45,801 nt of DNA from Pigmentiphaga sp. GTDB taxonomy: Bacteria > Pseudomonadota > Gammaproteobacteria > Burkholderiales > Burkholderiaceae_B. A program made the translations under genes and the position numbers. The notes beneath the pieces were generated by a model, which ran no database searches, was not told the origin of the DNA, and saw only the letters and a program-made list of their open reading frames with translations. The stretch spans positions 1 through 45,801 of the forward strand of contig JALOAI010000033.1 of assembly GCA_023228945.1 (NCBI GenBank), read 5' to 3'. Positions 1 through 8,488 of this stretch are shown piece after piece (position 1 is the stretch's first letter; every line of letters starts with the position of its first letter).

Positions 1-81
1 GGCGGGAATCACCGGGCAAATTGATTAACAAATAAGCAGAAATCCGTCCGCATCGTGGGCGGCAGCGGCACATCGGCTCGT

Positions 82-2271
82 TCACGCCCGACTCGTCTCA
101 AAATCGGGAGATGATCGAGGTGCCCTGACGTTGACGGAGATCCTTAACGCACCCAGGATGGGATCGGAGCGCCAAGCTGCCAATTGTTGGCACACCTGAC
201 GCAGAATCTGCTTGCCGAGCGCCGGCATCAGGCCGGCAGCTTCGGCGATGGGAATGAACTCGCCCGGAGGAACGACGCCGTGCTCCCGCGGCCAGCGCAC
301 CAGGGCCTCGGCACCGGACACACGGCCCTGCCCATCGACCTGCGGTTGGTAATACAGCGTGAACTCCTGGCGCCGTATGCCTTGCCGGATGTCGTCTTCC
401 AGTTGCAGGCGGGTGGTGACTTGCTGCTGCATGGCGGGATCGAAGAAGTGCAAACGCCCCTTGCCGCAGCGCTTGGCCTGGTGCATGGCAAGATCGGCCT
501 GCAGCAGGAGCTCGTCGATCAGTTGCTGACCTCCGCCAAATACGGTGATGCCAATGCTGGCGGACACCTGCCGATACTGCTGCTCGAGGAAGAACGGCCG
601 ACGGAAGCATTCGAGCAGGGCGTGGCCGGTGCGTTCGGCCAAGGCCTGGGCGTCAAAGGCGTCGGCGGGAAGATTCTCGAGAAGAACGATGAACTCGTCG
701 GCGCCAAAGCGTGCAGCGAGATGCTCGGGCTCGAGCAGGTTGCGCAGACGCTGCGCCACCTGTTGCAGGAGAAGATCGCCGGTCTGATGATTAAAAAGAT
801 CGTTGATGTTCTTGAAGTCATCGAGATCGATAAAAATCAGGGCGCCGTGAAAAGGCTCTTCGCGATGCCGGCTGAGCGTAATGTGCAGACGTTCTGTGAA
901 CTGCCGGCGATTGGGAAGCGACGTCAGCTGGTCGAACAGGGTCAGCGAATGGATCTCGGCTTCGGCCTGCTTGGTCTGGGTGAGGTCCTGAAGGGAGCCG
1001 ACGTAGTGCGTCACGGCGCCGCTTTCGTTGGTAACCACCGAGATCGTCAGGCGAGCGGGATACAGGTTGCCGTCGCGATGGCGGTTCAGGATCTCGCCTT
1101 CCCAACCGCCATACAGGCGCAATTGCTCCCACATCTGGCGAAAGAAATTCCCGTCGTGCCGACCTGATGACAGCAGGCTCGTGGGTTGTCCGATGACTTC
1201 TTCCGCCGGGTAGCCGGTAACCCGCGTAAAGGCCTGGTTCACGCGCAGAATGCGTTTGTGAACGTCGGTGACGAGCAAACCATGCTGGGTTTCGAACGCT
1301 TTGGCGGCGACCCGGAGTTCTTCCGCGATATGGAGCCGGCGGGTGATGTCGCGCGCCACGATCAGTACCGCGCGCCGGCCCTGGAGTGGTGCGTCGATGA
1401 TACGTGCGTGCGCTTCGAAGGTACGCCGGCCGTCGCTGGTGTCGAGGGCGTACTCGAACAGCGAAGGCTCGCCGCTGCGCAGGGCCTGGGCGATGCCCGC
1501 TTCGAATGCGGTGGCGACCTCATCAGGAAAGGCGCGATGCAGGCGGCGCGAACGTAGGGACTCGACGCCGCCGGGCCAAGGGTCGGGAGAGGGCGTGACA
1601 GCGTCATGGATGAAGCCGTCTTCGTCGATCACCAGGGAGGTATCGGGGCTCGCGGCGGTGATGGCTCTGAGCTGGGCTTCGGATGCAGCGAGCGCCGCGT
1701 TTGTATGCTCGCGGTCTTCGTGGCCGCGCAGGATCAGGCCGAGCAGAACGGTGGCCGGACTGAGCACCAGCACATAAAGCACCGCCACCTGCGGAAAAAT
1801 CTGCCGCAGGATGACCTCGGGCAACAAGGTGAAGAGCGCTATCGAGACCAGTTGCACCGCCACCCCGAAAACCAAGAGATGAAGGGGGGTGATTGCCCAT
1901 CCGCGGCCGTGCGAGAGCGAGCGGTAGCCCAGCCCCATGAGCACCGCGGCAATGATGACCAGAACCCCGACGCTCGCGCCGGCCCCGCCCAGGTACAAGC
2001 GGTAGGCCGCGGCCATCACGCCAGCGATCAGGCCGACCCAGACGCCGCCAAAAAAGCCGGCGAGACTGAGCACCACGGTGCGGGCATCAAAAATGACGCC
2101 ACCGGCGAGCTCGATGGGCATGAACATGCCAATGATGCACATGGCGCCGGCGACGATGCCCGTACCCCATTCGGCGAGCATGGGGCGTTGCCGCCGCAAC
2201 CGGGTGTTGAAGCCTTGAAGATAACCTAGCGCCAGAATCAGCGCGGTGGCGGTTATGAGGTCTAGGGCCAT
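82..2271 (-). CDS. Membrane PAS-GGDEF-EAL protein with truncated EAL domain
   Basis: Predicted cyclic-di-GMP signalling protein in the inner membrane, 729 residues from the chosen ATG. The first ~190 residues hold several hydrophobic segments resembling the 5TM-5TMR_LYT sensor (GVIFDARTVVLSLAGFFGG). Two PAS-like regions follow (about 205-320 and 330-445), then a GGDEF domain whose signature reads GADEF (about 523-527), then the start of an EAL domain with GAEALVRW (EAL about 655-657). The EAL domain normally runs ~240 residues, but here it stops after about 95: the conserved ISVNV is followed by an unrelated tail and a stop. The later metal-binding and catalytic EAL residues are therefore missing, so phosphodiesterase activity is unlikely. 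The start at 2271 sits just before the first membrane segment. An in-frame ATG at 2382 would add 37 non-conserved residues. No clear ribosome-binding site is seen. It is divergent from the serine hydrolase gene. Confidence 0.8.
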   Translation of the reverse strand: MALDLITATALILALGYLQGFNTRLRRQRPMLAEWGTGIVAGAMCIIGMFMPIELAGGVIFDARTVVLSLAGFFGGVWVGLIAGVMAAAYRLYLGGAGASVGVLVIIAAVLMGLGYRSLSHGRGWAITPLHLLVFGVAVQLVSIALFTLLPEVILRQIFPQVAVLYVLVLSPATVLLGLILRGHEDREHTNAALAASEAQLRAITAASPDTSLVIDEDGFIHDAVTPSPDPWPGGVESLRSRRLHRAFPDEVATAFEAGIAQALRSGEPSLFEYALDTSDGRRTFEAHARIIDAPLQGRRAVLIVARDITRRLHIAEELRVAAKAFETQHGLLVTDVHKRILRVNQAFTRVTGYPAEEVIGQPTSLLSSGRHDGNFFRQMWEQLRLYGGWEGEILNRHRDGNLYPARLTISVVTNESGAVTHYVGSLQDLTQTKQAEAEIHSLTLFDQLTSLPNRRQFTERLHITLSRHREEPFHGALIFIDLDDFKNINDLFNHQTGDLLLQQVAQRLRNLLEPEHLAARFGADEFIVLLENLPADAFDAQALAERTGHALLECFRRPFFLEQQYRQVSASIGITVFGGGQQLIDELLLQADLAMHQAKRCGKGRLHFFDPAMQQQVTTRLQLEDDIRQGIRRQEFTLYYQPQVDGQGRVSGAEALVRWPREHGVVPPGEFIPIAEAAGLMPALGKQILRQVCQQLAAWRSDPILGALRISVNVRAPRSSPDFETSRA

Positions 2272-2488
2272 GGGTCGACGACAAGTTGCCAGGCGACATG
2301 GTGCGCCAGGAGGATGCAGCACCACGAGCACGCACGATAACAGTTTGACGGCGGAGCGTCGATGCAAGTCCGCCGTGGGCAAGGCTCGCGGCAGCGTGAA
2401 GAAGCAGGCCTCGTGCCCAGGATTCTCTTCACGGCCGCAGTCCAGTCGGGTTACTGTTGAGCTACGTCATGTCTTTCGGAGACACAGC

Positions 2489-4606
2489 ATGTCACATGGG
2501 TTGTCCCGCCGCGCGGCCCCTGGCTCCGTTCCTCACTCGACTTCGCGGCGGCGCTACCTCAAGGCCGCGGCGGGCGCCTCCATGGCGCCGGCGCTAAGCG
2601 GGTGCGAGTGGTGGTTCGGCACTGAGCGCGACGACGGAGAACCCGCTCCCGACGCTTACGCCAACACGATCGCCGACGCCCGCCGGGCGATTCGCGAAGC
2701 GATGGAACAATCGTCCACCTCGTCGGTGTCGGTGGCGATGATCGACGGCCATACGATCGTCTGGCAGGAGGCCTTCGGCGTGATCGATCGCGAAACGGCC
2801 ACGCCGGCCGGCAACGCCACGCGCTACAACATCGGCTCCTGCAGCAAGGTGGTGACTGCCGCTGCGGCAATGATCCTCGTCGATCGTGGCCAACTGAACC
2901 TGGATACGCCCATCACTCGTTATCTGCCGACGTTCCGCATGCGCGATCCGGCTTATACCGGCATCACGTTGCGCATGTTGCTCAACCACGCCTCGGGGCT
3001 GCCGGGCACCAGCGTGCGCAATATCTTCTTGTTCAGGCACCTGCCGGGCTACGCCGAGTCGGTCGAAGCAACGTTGGCCAATCTCGATCTCAAGGCCTCC
3101 CCAGGTGCGTTTTCCGTGTATTGCAACGATGGTTTCACGCTGGTCCAGCAGATCGTGGCAGCGGTGAGCGGCAGAACCTTCCCCGACTTCGTGACCGATG
3201 AAATCTTCGGCCCGTTGGGCATGAGCCACAGCAGCTACCCCCTCGAGCCTCTGGCCGAAGGGACATTCGCTCACAGCTATGTCGGCGGCGAGCGCCGCGG
3301 GCAGGAGTTCGTTTTGGCCTACGGCACCGGCGGCGTGATTTCCACGCCGGGCGACATGCTGCGGCTGGCCTCCATGTTCCTTCACGAGGGCGAGTACGAA
3401 GGGCGCCGTATTCTCTCGGCCAGCGCTGTCAACGAGATGGCGCGCAACCAAACGGTCGGGCAGCCACTCTATCCCTATCCGCAGTTTCCGTATGGCCTGG
3501 GTTGGGATTCGGTGGCCCAGGCGGGCATGGCGGCCGTAGGCATCGACTGCTGGCAAAAGAATGGCGGCACGGCATGCTACGGCAGCAATTTTTTCGTGTT
3601 GCCACGCGAGCGACTGGCGCTGATGATCACCGGTAGCTCCACTCAATACGGCGCAGGCGCCCTGGCGGAGCGCATTCTCTTGAACGCTTTGGTCGAGCGC
3701 CGCAGCATTGCACGCATGCCACCCCCCGTCGGCCCCGGTGATCGGCCGGCGCCGGCCGACGAGGCCGACCTTGCCCGCATGGTTGGCGTCTATGGCAGCC
3801 ACGACGCCCTTTATCGCGTCGAGCGCGACGGCACGCAGGCGCTGCTCATCCGTACCTGGCAAGAGGGTCAATGGGTCATGCTCGTGCGCAACTTGCAGCG
3901 CCGCAGCGAGGGGCTGTACGCCGTGCCCTCCGATCCGGTGCGGGCCTGGGGGCTCTCTACCGTCGGCGGCATCGACTTCCTGCTATCCAGGGTGCCGGCG
4001 GGCTACGGTCATTACAGCCGCACGGTCCCGACGGCTCAGCTGCTAGCGCCACGAGCGGAGCTTCCCGCCGCATGGCGCTTGCGCCTGGGTCGGCGTTGGC
4101 TGCTGGTCAACGAGGATTGGTCATCGGTGAGCCTGGCCCTCGGAGAACCTGGTTTCACGCTCGAGGCCGCGCCGGAGTTGCCGGGCTACGTGCTCATCGA
4201 TGGGCACCAGGCCGCGATACCCGAGACGGCCGATCGAACCCGCATGACGCTGACCATCCCTGTCGTTTTTGGGCGCGATCTGCTGACGATCGTGGTCGTG
4301 CGTCGCGGCGCCGAAGAATGGCTGCAGGTCGATGGCCAATGGTTCCGGCCCATGGCGACGGTGCCCGGTCTGGGCCAGGGCAGCACGGTGGTCGGGATTG
4401 GCAACGAAGGCTACATCGAATGGCGTCGTCTGTCGGCGGGTGGCCGGTTGCGATTGCAGGGGGCGCCCCAGGCCTGGAAGCTCTACGATGCCAGCCTGCG
4501 CTTGAAACACGCCGGCCAGGGAGATGGCGAAGCGCCTGGCGAGAGCGGTGATTATCTGGCGGTATTTGGCCCGCCAGGTGCGGTAGCGACCGTGGTGCTG
4601 GGATGA
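2489..4606 (+). CDS. Exported serine hydrolase, beta-lactamase/class C PBP family, Tat lipoprotein signal
   Basis: 705-residue serine hydrolase of the beta-lactamase (AmpC/esterase/PBP4*) fold. The N-terminus carries a twin-arginine motif SRRRYLK (residues 19-25) and then a lipobox LSGC (36-39), predicting a Tat-exported lipoprotein. The catalytic SxxK reads SCSK (117-120) and the second motif YxN reads YCN (211-213). The third KTG/HxG-like motif is not obvious; the region QKNGGTACYGSNFF may hold it. About 250 residues follow the catalytic domain and resemble the C-terminal extensions of other family members, with no function I can name. The start was chosen because GGAG lies 7-8 bases upstream and the Tat signal follows. 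An ATG at 2246 would add 81 arginine-rich residues. The substrate (peptide, ester or beta-lactam) cannot be told from sequence. The next gene starts 40 bases downstream on the same strand. Confidence 0.85.
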   Translation: MSHGLSRRAAPGSVPHSTSRRRYLKAAAGASMAPALSGCEWWFGTERDDGEPAPDAYANTIADARRAIREAMEQSSTSSVSVAMIDGHTIVWQEAFGVIDRETATPAGNATRYNIGSCSKVVTAAAAMILVDRGQLNLDTPITRYLPTFRMRDPAYTGITLRMLLNHASGLPGTSVRNIFLFRHLPGYAESVEATLANLDLKASPGAFSVYCNDGFTLVQQIVAAVSGRTFPDFVTDEIFGPLGMSHSSYPLEPLAEGTFAHSYVGGERRGQEFVLAYGTGGVISTPGDMLRLASMFLHEGEYEGRRILSASAVNEMARNQTVGQPLYPYPQFPYGLGWDSVAQAGMAAVGIDCWQKNGGTACYGSNFFVLPRERLALMITGSSTQYGAGALAERILLNALVERRSIARMPPPVGPGDRPAPADEADLARMVGVYGSHDALYRVERDGTQALLIRTWQEGQWVMLVRNLQRRSEGLYAVPSDPVRAWGLSTVGGIDFLLSRVPAGYGHYSRTVPTAQLLAPRAELPAAWRLRLGRRWLLVNEDWSSVSLALGEPGFTLEAAPELPGYVLIDGHQAAIPETADRTRMTLTIPVVFGRDLLTIVVVRRGAEEWLQVDGQWFRPMATVPGLGQGSTVVGIGNEGYIEWRRLSAGGRLRLQGAPQAWKLYDASLRLKHAGQGDGEAPGESGDYLAVFGPPGAVATVVLG

Positions 4607-4646
4607 ATCGCGGGTGCAGCGGCCAAGCTCGACGGCAAGGTAGGCC

Positions 4647-5806
4647 ATGAACCCCGATGCCATGAACGCCACGGTGTCTTTGGTGGTGCTGGCCAACGCG
4701 ATCGTTCTGACGACGATCTCCCGGGATTTTCCGCCTGCGCTCAGGCCCGCCGCCAGGGATTGGCAAATCGGTACCTTGCTCATCGCCATCGGCGCGGGGT
4801 TCGTCGCTACCGGGCGCTGGTTGCCGCTACCGCTGATGGTAACCCTGACCAATGGCCCCCTGGTATTCGGCCTGATTGCCTACCGTCGTTCGTTGCGCAA
4901 ATTCGTTGGCGCCGAGCCGAAGCGCTTCGATTGGTTGTTGGGCGTTCTCGTCACGTTGAGCGTCCTGGCGTTTTCGGCGATATACGTAAGCTTCATGGCC
5001 CGCTTGGTGTTGGTGTCGGCGGCCTGGCTGTGGTTGATGATCGATTCGATACGACTGCTGTCGGGCCCGGGCTCGCAGTCCGGCGCCCGAAGCCAACGAA
5101 TGCTGGCGGCCATCTTTGCCTTGGTCGCGGCATTTGTGGCGGTGCGTTTATTCTTCTTCCTGCCTCATGATCTGCCGGCGGATTTCACCTCGGCCTCCCA
5201 AAATTTATCGCCAACCTGGTGTCGCCGGCGTTTCTCGTTCTGCTCCCTACCGTCGGCACCACCGCCTTCATGCTGATGTGCACCGACCGGGTGCGGCGCA
5301 GGCTCGAGGTGGTGGCCGCCACCGATCCCCTCACGGGCTTGTTCAATCGTCGATCATTTGGTGATACCGCCGCCGATCGCTTCAATAAAGCGAAGGTCGC
5401 GGGCAAGGGCTTCATGCTGGTACTGCTAGATGTCGACCGCTTCAAGGCCGTCAACGATACCTATGGCCACGAGGTTGGCGATAAAGTGCTGATGCATGTG
5501 GCAGGCCGCCTGCAGAACGTGGCGCGCGATGACGACATGATCGCCCGGCTCGGCGGCGAGGAGTTCGTCATGTTGCTGGAGACCGACGATTGGGAAGGCG
5601 GAATGGGGGCGGCGGAGCGGATTCGTCAAGCCGTGGCCGACCAGGCGATACGGGTTGATCTGCAAGACATCGTGGTGACGGTATCGGGAGGCGTGGCGCG
5701 TTTCGATCCGGAGGATCACTCATTGAGCGATGTGCTTCGACGCGCCGACCAAGCCTTGTATCTGGCCAAGAGCGCTGGGCGCAATCGCGTGGCGGCCAGG
5801 GCATAG
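4647..5806 (+). pseudogene. Membrane GGDEF diguanylate cyclase, split by a -1 frameshift
   Basis: Two overlapping frames together encode one typical diguanylate cyclase of about 385 residues. The first frame (ATG 4647, stop at 5276) gives ~185 residues of membrane segments ending LPADFTSASQ. The second frame (in register from about 5201 to the stop at 5806) gives a last membrane segment and a complete GGDEF domain with DPLTGLFNRRSF, DVDRFKAVND, an inhibitory-site-like RDDD and the active-site GGEEF. The switch needed is -1 and falls at A-AAT-TTA (5201-5207) in the zero-frame phasing known for programmed -1 frameshifting. A one-base deletion in the C3A4 run, or a sequencing error, would look the same. 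If the frame is really broken, a GTG at 5219 could still give a shortened cyclase. It follows the serine hydrolase by 40 bases and may share its transcript. Confidence 0.75.
5201..5207 (+). other. Candidate -1 ribosomal slippery heptamer A-AAT-TTA
   Basis: Relative to the ATG at 4647 the zero-frame codons here are CAA (5199), AAT (5202), TTA (5205). The heptamer AAATTTA therefore has the X-XXY-YYZ phasing of a -1 slippery site, and slipping by -1 gives AAA TTT ATC, which is the frame of the GGDEF domain. A AAU UUA is an established slippery sequence in retroviral gag-pol. Downstream there is only a weak hairpin (CCA-ACC-TGG) and the palindrome CGCCGGCG near 5223. No strong upstream Shine-Dalgarno-like stimulator was seen. 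Confidence 0.4.
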
Positions 5807-5821
5807 AGCGCGCTGAACCGG

Positions 5822-5839
5822 GCCGCCACGCTTGGCGGC
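5822..5839. terminator. Hairpin after the diguanylate cyclase, no T-run
   Basis: GCCGCCA (5822-5828) pairs perfectly with TGGCGGC (5833-5839) around the loop CGCT. It begins 15 bases past the stop of the GGDEF gene. No T-tract follows, so it is at best a weak or Rho-assisted terminator. Confidence 0.3.
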
Positions 5840-5971
5840 GCTTACGGTTGCGGCTCCGGTAGGGCCACGGCTTTCTGCACGCTTCAGGCCGCCGCCTGTT
5901 CGGCTTCTTCCTGCAGAACGCCTTGTGCCACGTCCGAGGCGGAAAGGGCGCAAAGATAGGGATTGCCGGAT

Positions 5972-6001
5972 TTGCGAGATGCTGGAATTTCCCTGTATAC
6001 T
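5972..6001 (+). promoter_or_regulatory. Sigma-70 promoter of tRNA-Lys
   Basis: TTGCGA (5972-5977) and TATACT (5996-6001) are separated by 18 bases and end 18 bases before the tRNA. Position and sequence fit a constitutive promoter for the tRNA gene. Confidence 0.65.
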
Positions 6002-6019
6002 CGCGTTCTTGCTTTTTTC

Positions 6020-6095
6020 GGGCTGTTAGCTCAGTTGGTAGAGCAGCGGACTCTTAATCCGTAGGTCGACAGTTCGAGCCTGTCACAGCCCACCA
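6020..6095 (+). tRNA. tRNA-Lys (anticodon CTT)
   Basis: A 76-base tRNA with encoded CCA. The acceptor stem GGGCTGT/ACAGCCC pairs over 7 bp, the D arm is GCTC/GAGC, the anticodon stem is GCGGA/TCCGT (one G-T pair) and the loop CTCTTAA has anticodon CTT. The discriminator base is A. It has its own promoter (5972-6001) and a strong terminator at 6122-6150. A tyrosine-recombinase remnant lies immediately 3', so the gene probably served as an integration site. Confidence 0.97.
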
Positions 6096-6121
6096 AAAAA
6101 TCGCAGCAAAATCAGTACGTT

Positions 6122-6150
6122 AAGGCCGCTCCGTCAAGCGGCCTTTTTCT
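6122..6150 (+). terminator. Rho-independent terminator after tRNA-Lys
   Basis: AAGGCCGCT (6122-6130) pairs perfectly with AGCGGCCTT (6137-6145) around a 6-base loop and runs into TTTTTCTT. It lies 26 bases after the tRNA and overlaps the last codons and stop of the recombinase remnant on the other strand. Confidence 0.8.
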
Positions 6151-6319
6151 TATCCGCCTCCTGCTGTGACCAAAACATGACCGTCTTTGCGTGGGCGGCC
6201 ACGTGGCTTGGGGCGAGATGGGCGTACTTCTGCACCATCTCGATGGTCTCCCATCCTCCCAGTTCCTTGAGCACCATCTGCGGCGTGCCGCGGGCAAAGT
6301 TTGCCAACGAGGCGTTACG
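6134..6319 (-). pseudogene. Tyrosine recombinase (phage-type integrase) C-terminal remnant
   Basis: Reading leftward toward the tRNA, this frame encodes GTPQMVLKELGGW, then ETIEMVQKYAHLAPSH, then a lysine-rich end and a stop at 6134. This is the final part of the catalytic domain of phage-type tyrosine recombinases: the H/W-box position (W in LGGW) and the nucleophile tyrosine (in MVQKYAHL) are present. The upstream catalytic Arg and His-x-x-Arg motifs are absent, and homology fades around 6310-6319, where the upstream region of the LysR gene begins. Placement just 3' of a tRNA and pointing toward it is typical of an integrated island's integrase. Only about 60 residues remain, so it cannot be active. 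Confidence 0.75.
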
Positions 6320-6393
6320 ATGTGGCCGCAGCGCCTTGTTGCGTTGCCCGCGGTGCACGCGGCCGCCGGCTGCGCACGACGCACGGAGCTCCC

Positions 6394-7362
6394 ATGCAGA
6401 TCGACTTTCTGGGCATGCAGGCTTTTCTGAGCATCGTTGAGCAAGGTGGGTTTCTCCAGGCTGGCGCTCACCTGCACCTTTCTCAAACCGCCATCAGTCA
6501 TCGCCTACGCAAGCTTGAAGAAAGTCTGGGGGTAAAGCTGCTCGTTCGCACCACCCGGCAGATCACGCTGACAGACGCGGGACGCGCCCTCCTGCCGGGT
6601 GTGCGCCAGGCGGTGCGTGCGCTGGAAGATTCCTGCGAGCTCTTGCGCCGGCAGGGTGAAACGGCGCCGGAGTGGCTGGCCTTCGGCTGTCTGCCGACCC
6701 TGGCTCCAAACCGCATCGCGCCCGCGCTGCGCACGTTCTCGGAACGCTGTCCGCGGATTGCGGTTCGGGTTTTCGACGACACCGTCAATGAAATCGCCCA
6801 GCACGTCGAATCAGGCGCAGCGGCGTTCGGCATCTCCATTGCGGGTGCGCGGCGCCCGCAACTCGCGGCGCAGGTGTTCGCCCACGAAGCCTTTGTGGTG
6901 GCTTGTGCCAAAGGTCATCGGCTTGCCGATCGGGCCCGCATCCGCTGGGCCGACTTGCACGGCGAGGTGCTGATCCGCATCAGCCTGCCCGCTGGCAACG
7001 CCGCCACGATCGACGACGTTCTCGGCCGGCGCCGAACCGACTTCCAGTGGGAGTACGAAGTACAGCACACGGCACTGGCGCTCGATCTCGTGGCCGCCGG
7101 GCTGGGAATCACCGTGGTGCCCGCGCTCTCGGTAAGCCGGATGGCGGGCGTGGTGGCCCGACCGCTCGAAGCGCCCGCCATCACGCGTTCCCTGACCATC
7201 ATCACGCATCCCGGCCGGGAGCTGCCGGCCACGGCCCGGTTGCTATGCGAACTGGTGGTCGACGAGATCCGAGCCCAACTGGCTCGCCTTCCGGATGGGG
7301 TCGCTGAAGCCCACGGAGCCGACCACGATGCGTCCGCGGGTACCGCCCCGCACGCCGGATGA
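6394..7362 (+). CDS. LysR-family transcriptional regulator
   Basis: 322-residue LysR-type regulator. The N-terminal winged helix reads FLGMQAFLSIVEQGGF with the recognition region LSQTAISHRLRKLEE, and a substrate-binding domain follows from about residue 90. The ATG at 6394 was chosen because GGAG lies 6 bases upstream and the helix-turn-helix starts at once; an upstream in-frame ATG at 6301 reads into the recombinase remnant. It is followed by a Bug solute receptor and an amidohydrolase on the same strand, so it probably responds to the organic acid handled by those genes. The effector is unknown. Confidence 0.9.
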   Translation: MQIDFLGMQAFLSIVEQGGFLQAGAHLHLSQTAISHRLRKLEESLGVKLLVRTTRQITLTDAGRALLPGVRQAVRALEDSCELLRRQGETAPEWLAFGCLPTLAPNRIAPALRTFSERCPRIAVRVFDDTVNEIAQHVESGAAAFGISIAGARRPQLAAQVFAHEAFVVACAKGHRLADRARIRWADLHGEVLIRISLPAGNAATIDDVLGRRRTDFQWEYEVQHTALALDLVAAGLGITVVPALSVSRMAGVVARPLEAPAITRSLTIITHPGRELPATARLLCELVVDEIRAQLARLPDGVAEAHGADHDASAGTAPHAG

Positions 7363-7394
7363 ATCCGGCGCATCAATCGCGCCAAACATTTCAT

Positions 7395-7424
7395 TTGCCA
7401 GATCTGCGGCGGGCTCCCTAGACT
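7395..7424 (+). promoter_or_regulatory. Candidate promoter for the receptor-amidohydrolase pair
   Basis: TTGCCA (7395-7400) and TAGACT (7419-7424) are separated by 18 bases, 50 bases upstream of the receptor start. The match to sigma-70 is fair, as expected of a promoter helped by an activator. I could not assign a LysR operator with confidence. Confidence 0.35.
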
Positions 7425-7474
7425 GCCCCAGACCATCCCGGTGTCCAAGAACACCATTCCGGAGGAGACACGTC

Positions 7475-8476
7475 ATGATTTATGCCACCATGGCGCGGCA
7501 GGCCCCCTTGCGCCAGTGCGTTCGCCTGGGCCTCGGTGTTCTGGCGCTGCTTTTTACCCTCGCGGGGCCGGCCTTGGCCCAGGAACGCTACCCGGCGCAG
7601 CCGATCAAACTCCTGCTGCCTTTCGGGGTTGGCGGTCTTGCCGACATTTCCAGTCGCTTGGTCGCTCAGGCGCTTGGCGAGCGGATCGGTCAGCAGGTGA
7701 TCGTCGAGAACCGGCCCGGGGCCGGCGGCATCGTGGCGGCCAACGCCGCGTTGTCCGCACCCGCCGACGGCTACACCCTCACGCTGTTCGCCAACGGCAC
7801 CGCCATCAGCCAGACGTTATTCAAGCTGCCTTACAGCCTCGTCGACGATTTCTCGCCCATTTCCACCATGGCCTATTTCGATCTGGTGTTGTTCACCGAC
7901 CCCAAGGGGCCATTTCGCACACTGGACGACGTGATCGACGAAAGCCGGAAGCGGCAGCTCGTGTTCGGCACGATCAACCCGGGAAGCACACAGAATCTAT
8001 CCGCTGAACTCTTCCGTTCCATGACCGGGATCGATGCAATGATCGTGCCCTTCAAGGCTACGCCCGACGTGCTGGCCGCGCTGGTGCGGGGCGACGTCGA
8101 CGTGATGTTCGAATCCTATGCCGCGCTCAAGGGCGCGGTGGCCGGAGGGCAGGCGCATCCCCTGGCGGCTACGGGCGATACACGCTCCCCCTGGTTGCCG
8201 GCGGTCCCCACCGTGAAGGAGAGCGGGATCGCCGACTACGAGGTGACCGGCTGGAACGCGTTGTTCGCGCCGGCGGGCACCCCGCCGGAGCGAGTCCAGT
8301 GGCTGAACGAGGCCCTTAATGAGGTTCTGCGCCAGCCGGAACTGCGGCAGCGTTTTCTGGGCATGGGAACGGAAGCCCGTGGCAGCACAGCCGATGAAAT
8401 GGCTGCCATTTTGAAGCGCGATATCGATAAATGGGCTGGCGTGATCGAGCAGGCCGGCCTCAAGACCGGACAATAA
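7475..8476 (+). CDS. Bug-family tripartite tricarboxylate transporter solute receptor
   Basis: 333-residue periplasmic solute-binding protein of the Bug/TctC family. A Sec signal peptide ends near GPALAQ, and mature features typical of the family follow: YPAQPIKLLLPF, the VIVENRPGAGG motif and PADGYTL. The start has a strong GGAGGAG 7 bases upstream. Bug proteins bind carboxylates and aromatic or organic acids; many are orphans with no TctA/TctB nearby, and none is seen here. The amidohydrolase gene begins 12 bases downstream, so the ligand may be related to its lactone or dicarboxylate substrate. Confidence 0.92.
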   Translation: MIYATMARQAPLRQCVRLGLGVLALLFTLAGPALAQERYPAQPIKLLLPFGVGGLADISSRLVAQALGERIGQQVIVENRPGAGGIVAANAALSAPADGYTLTLFANGTAISQTLFKLPYSLVDDFSPISTMAYFDLVLFTDPKGPFRTLDDVIDESRKRQLVFGTINPGSTQNLSAELFRSMTGIDAMIVPFKATPDVLAALVRGDVDVMFESYAALKGAVAGGQAHPLAATGDTRSPWLPAVPTVKESGIADYEVTGWNALFAPAGTPPERVQWLNEALNEVLRQPELRQRFLGMGTEARGSTADEMAAILKRDIDKWAGVIEQAGLKTGQ

Positions 8477-8488
8477 GCGGGAGCGTTG

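Noticed and set aside
5885..5995. A minus-strand tail reading SASDVAQGVLQEEAEQ before a stop, resembling the end of a protein
   Set aside because: No start or upstream domain is present, and it overlaps the tRNA promoter; too little to call a gene or remnant.
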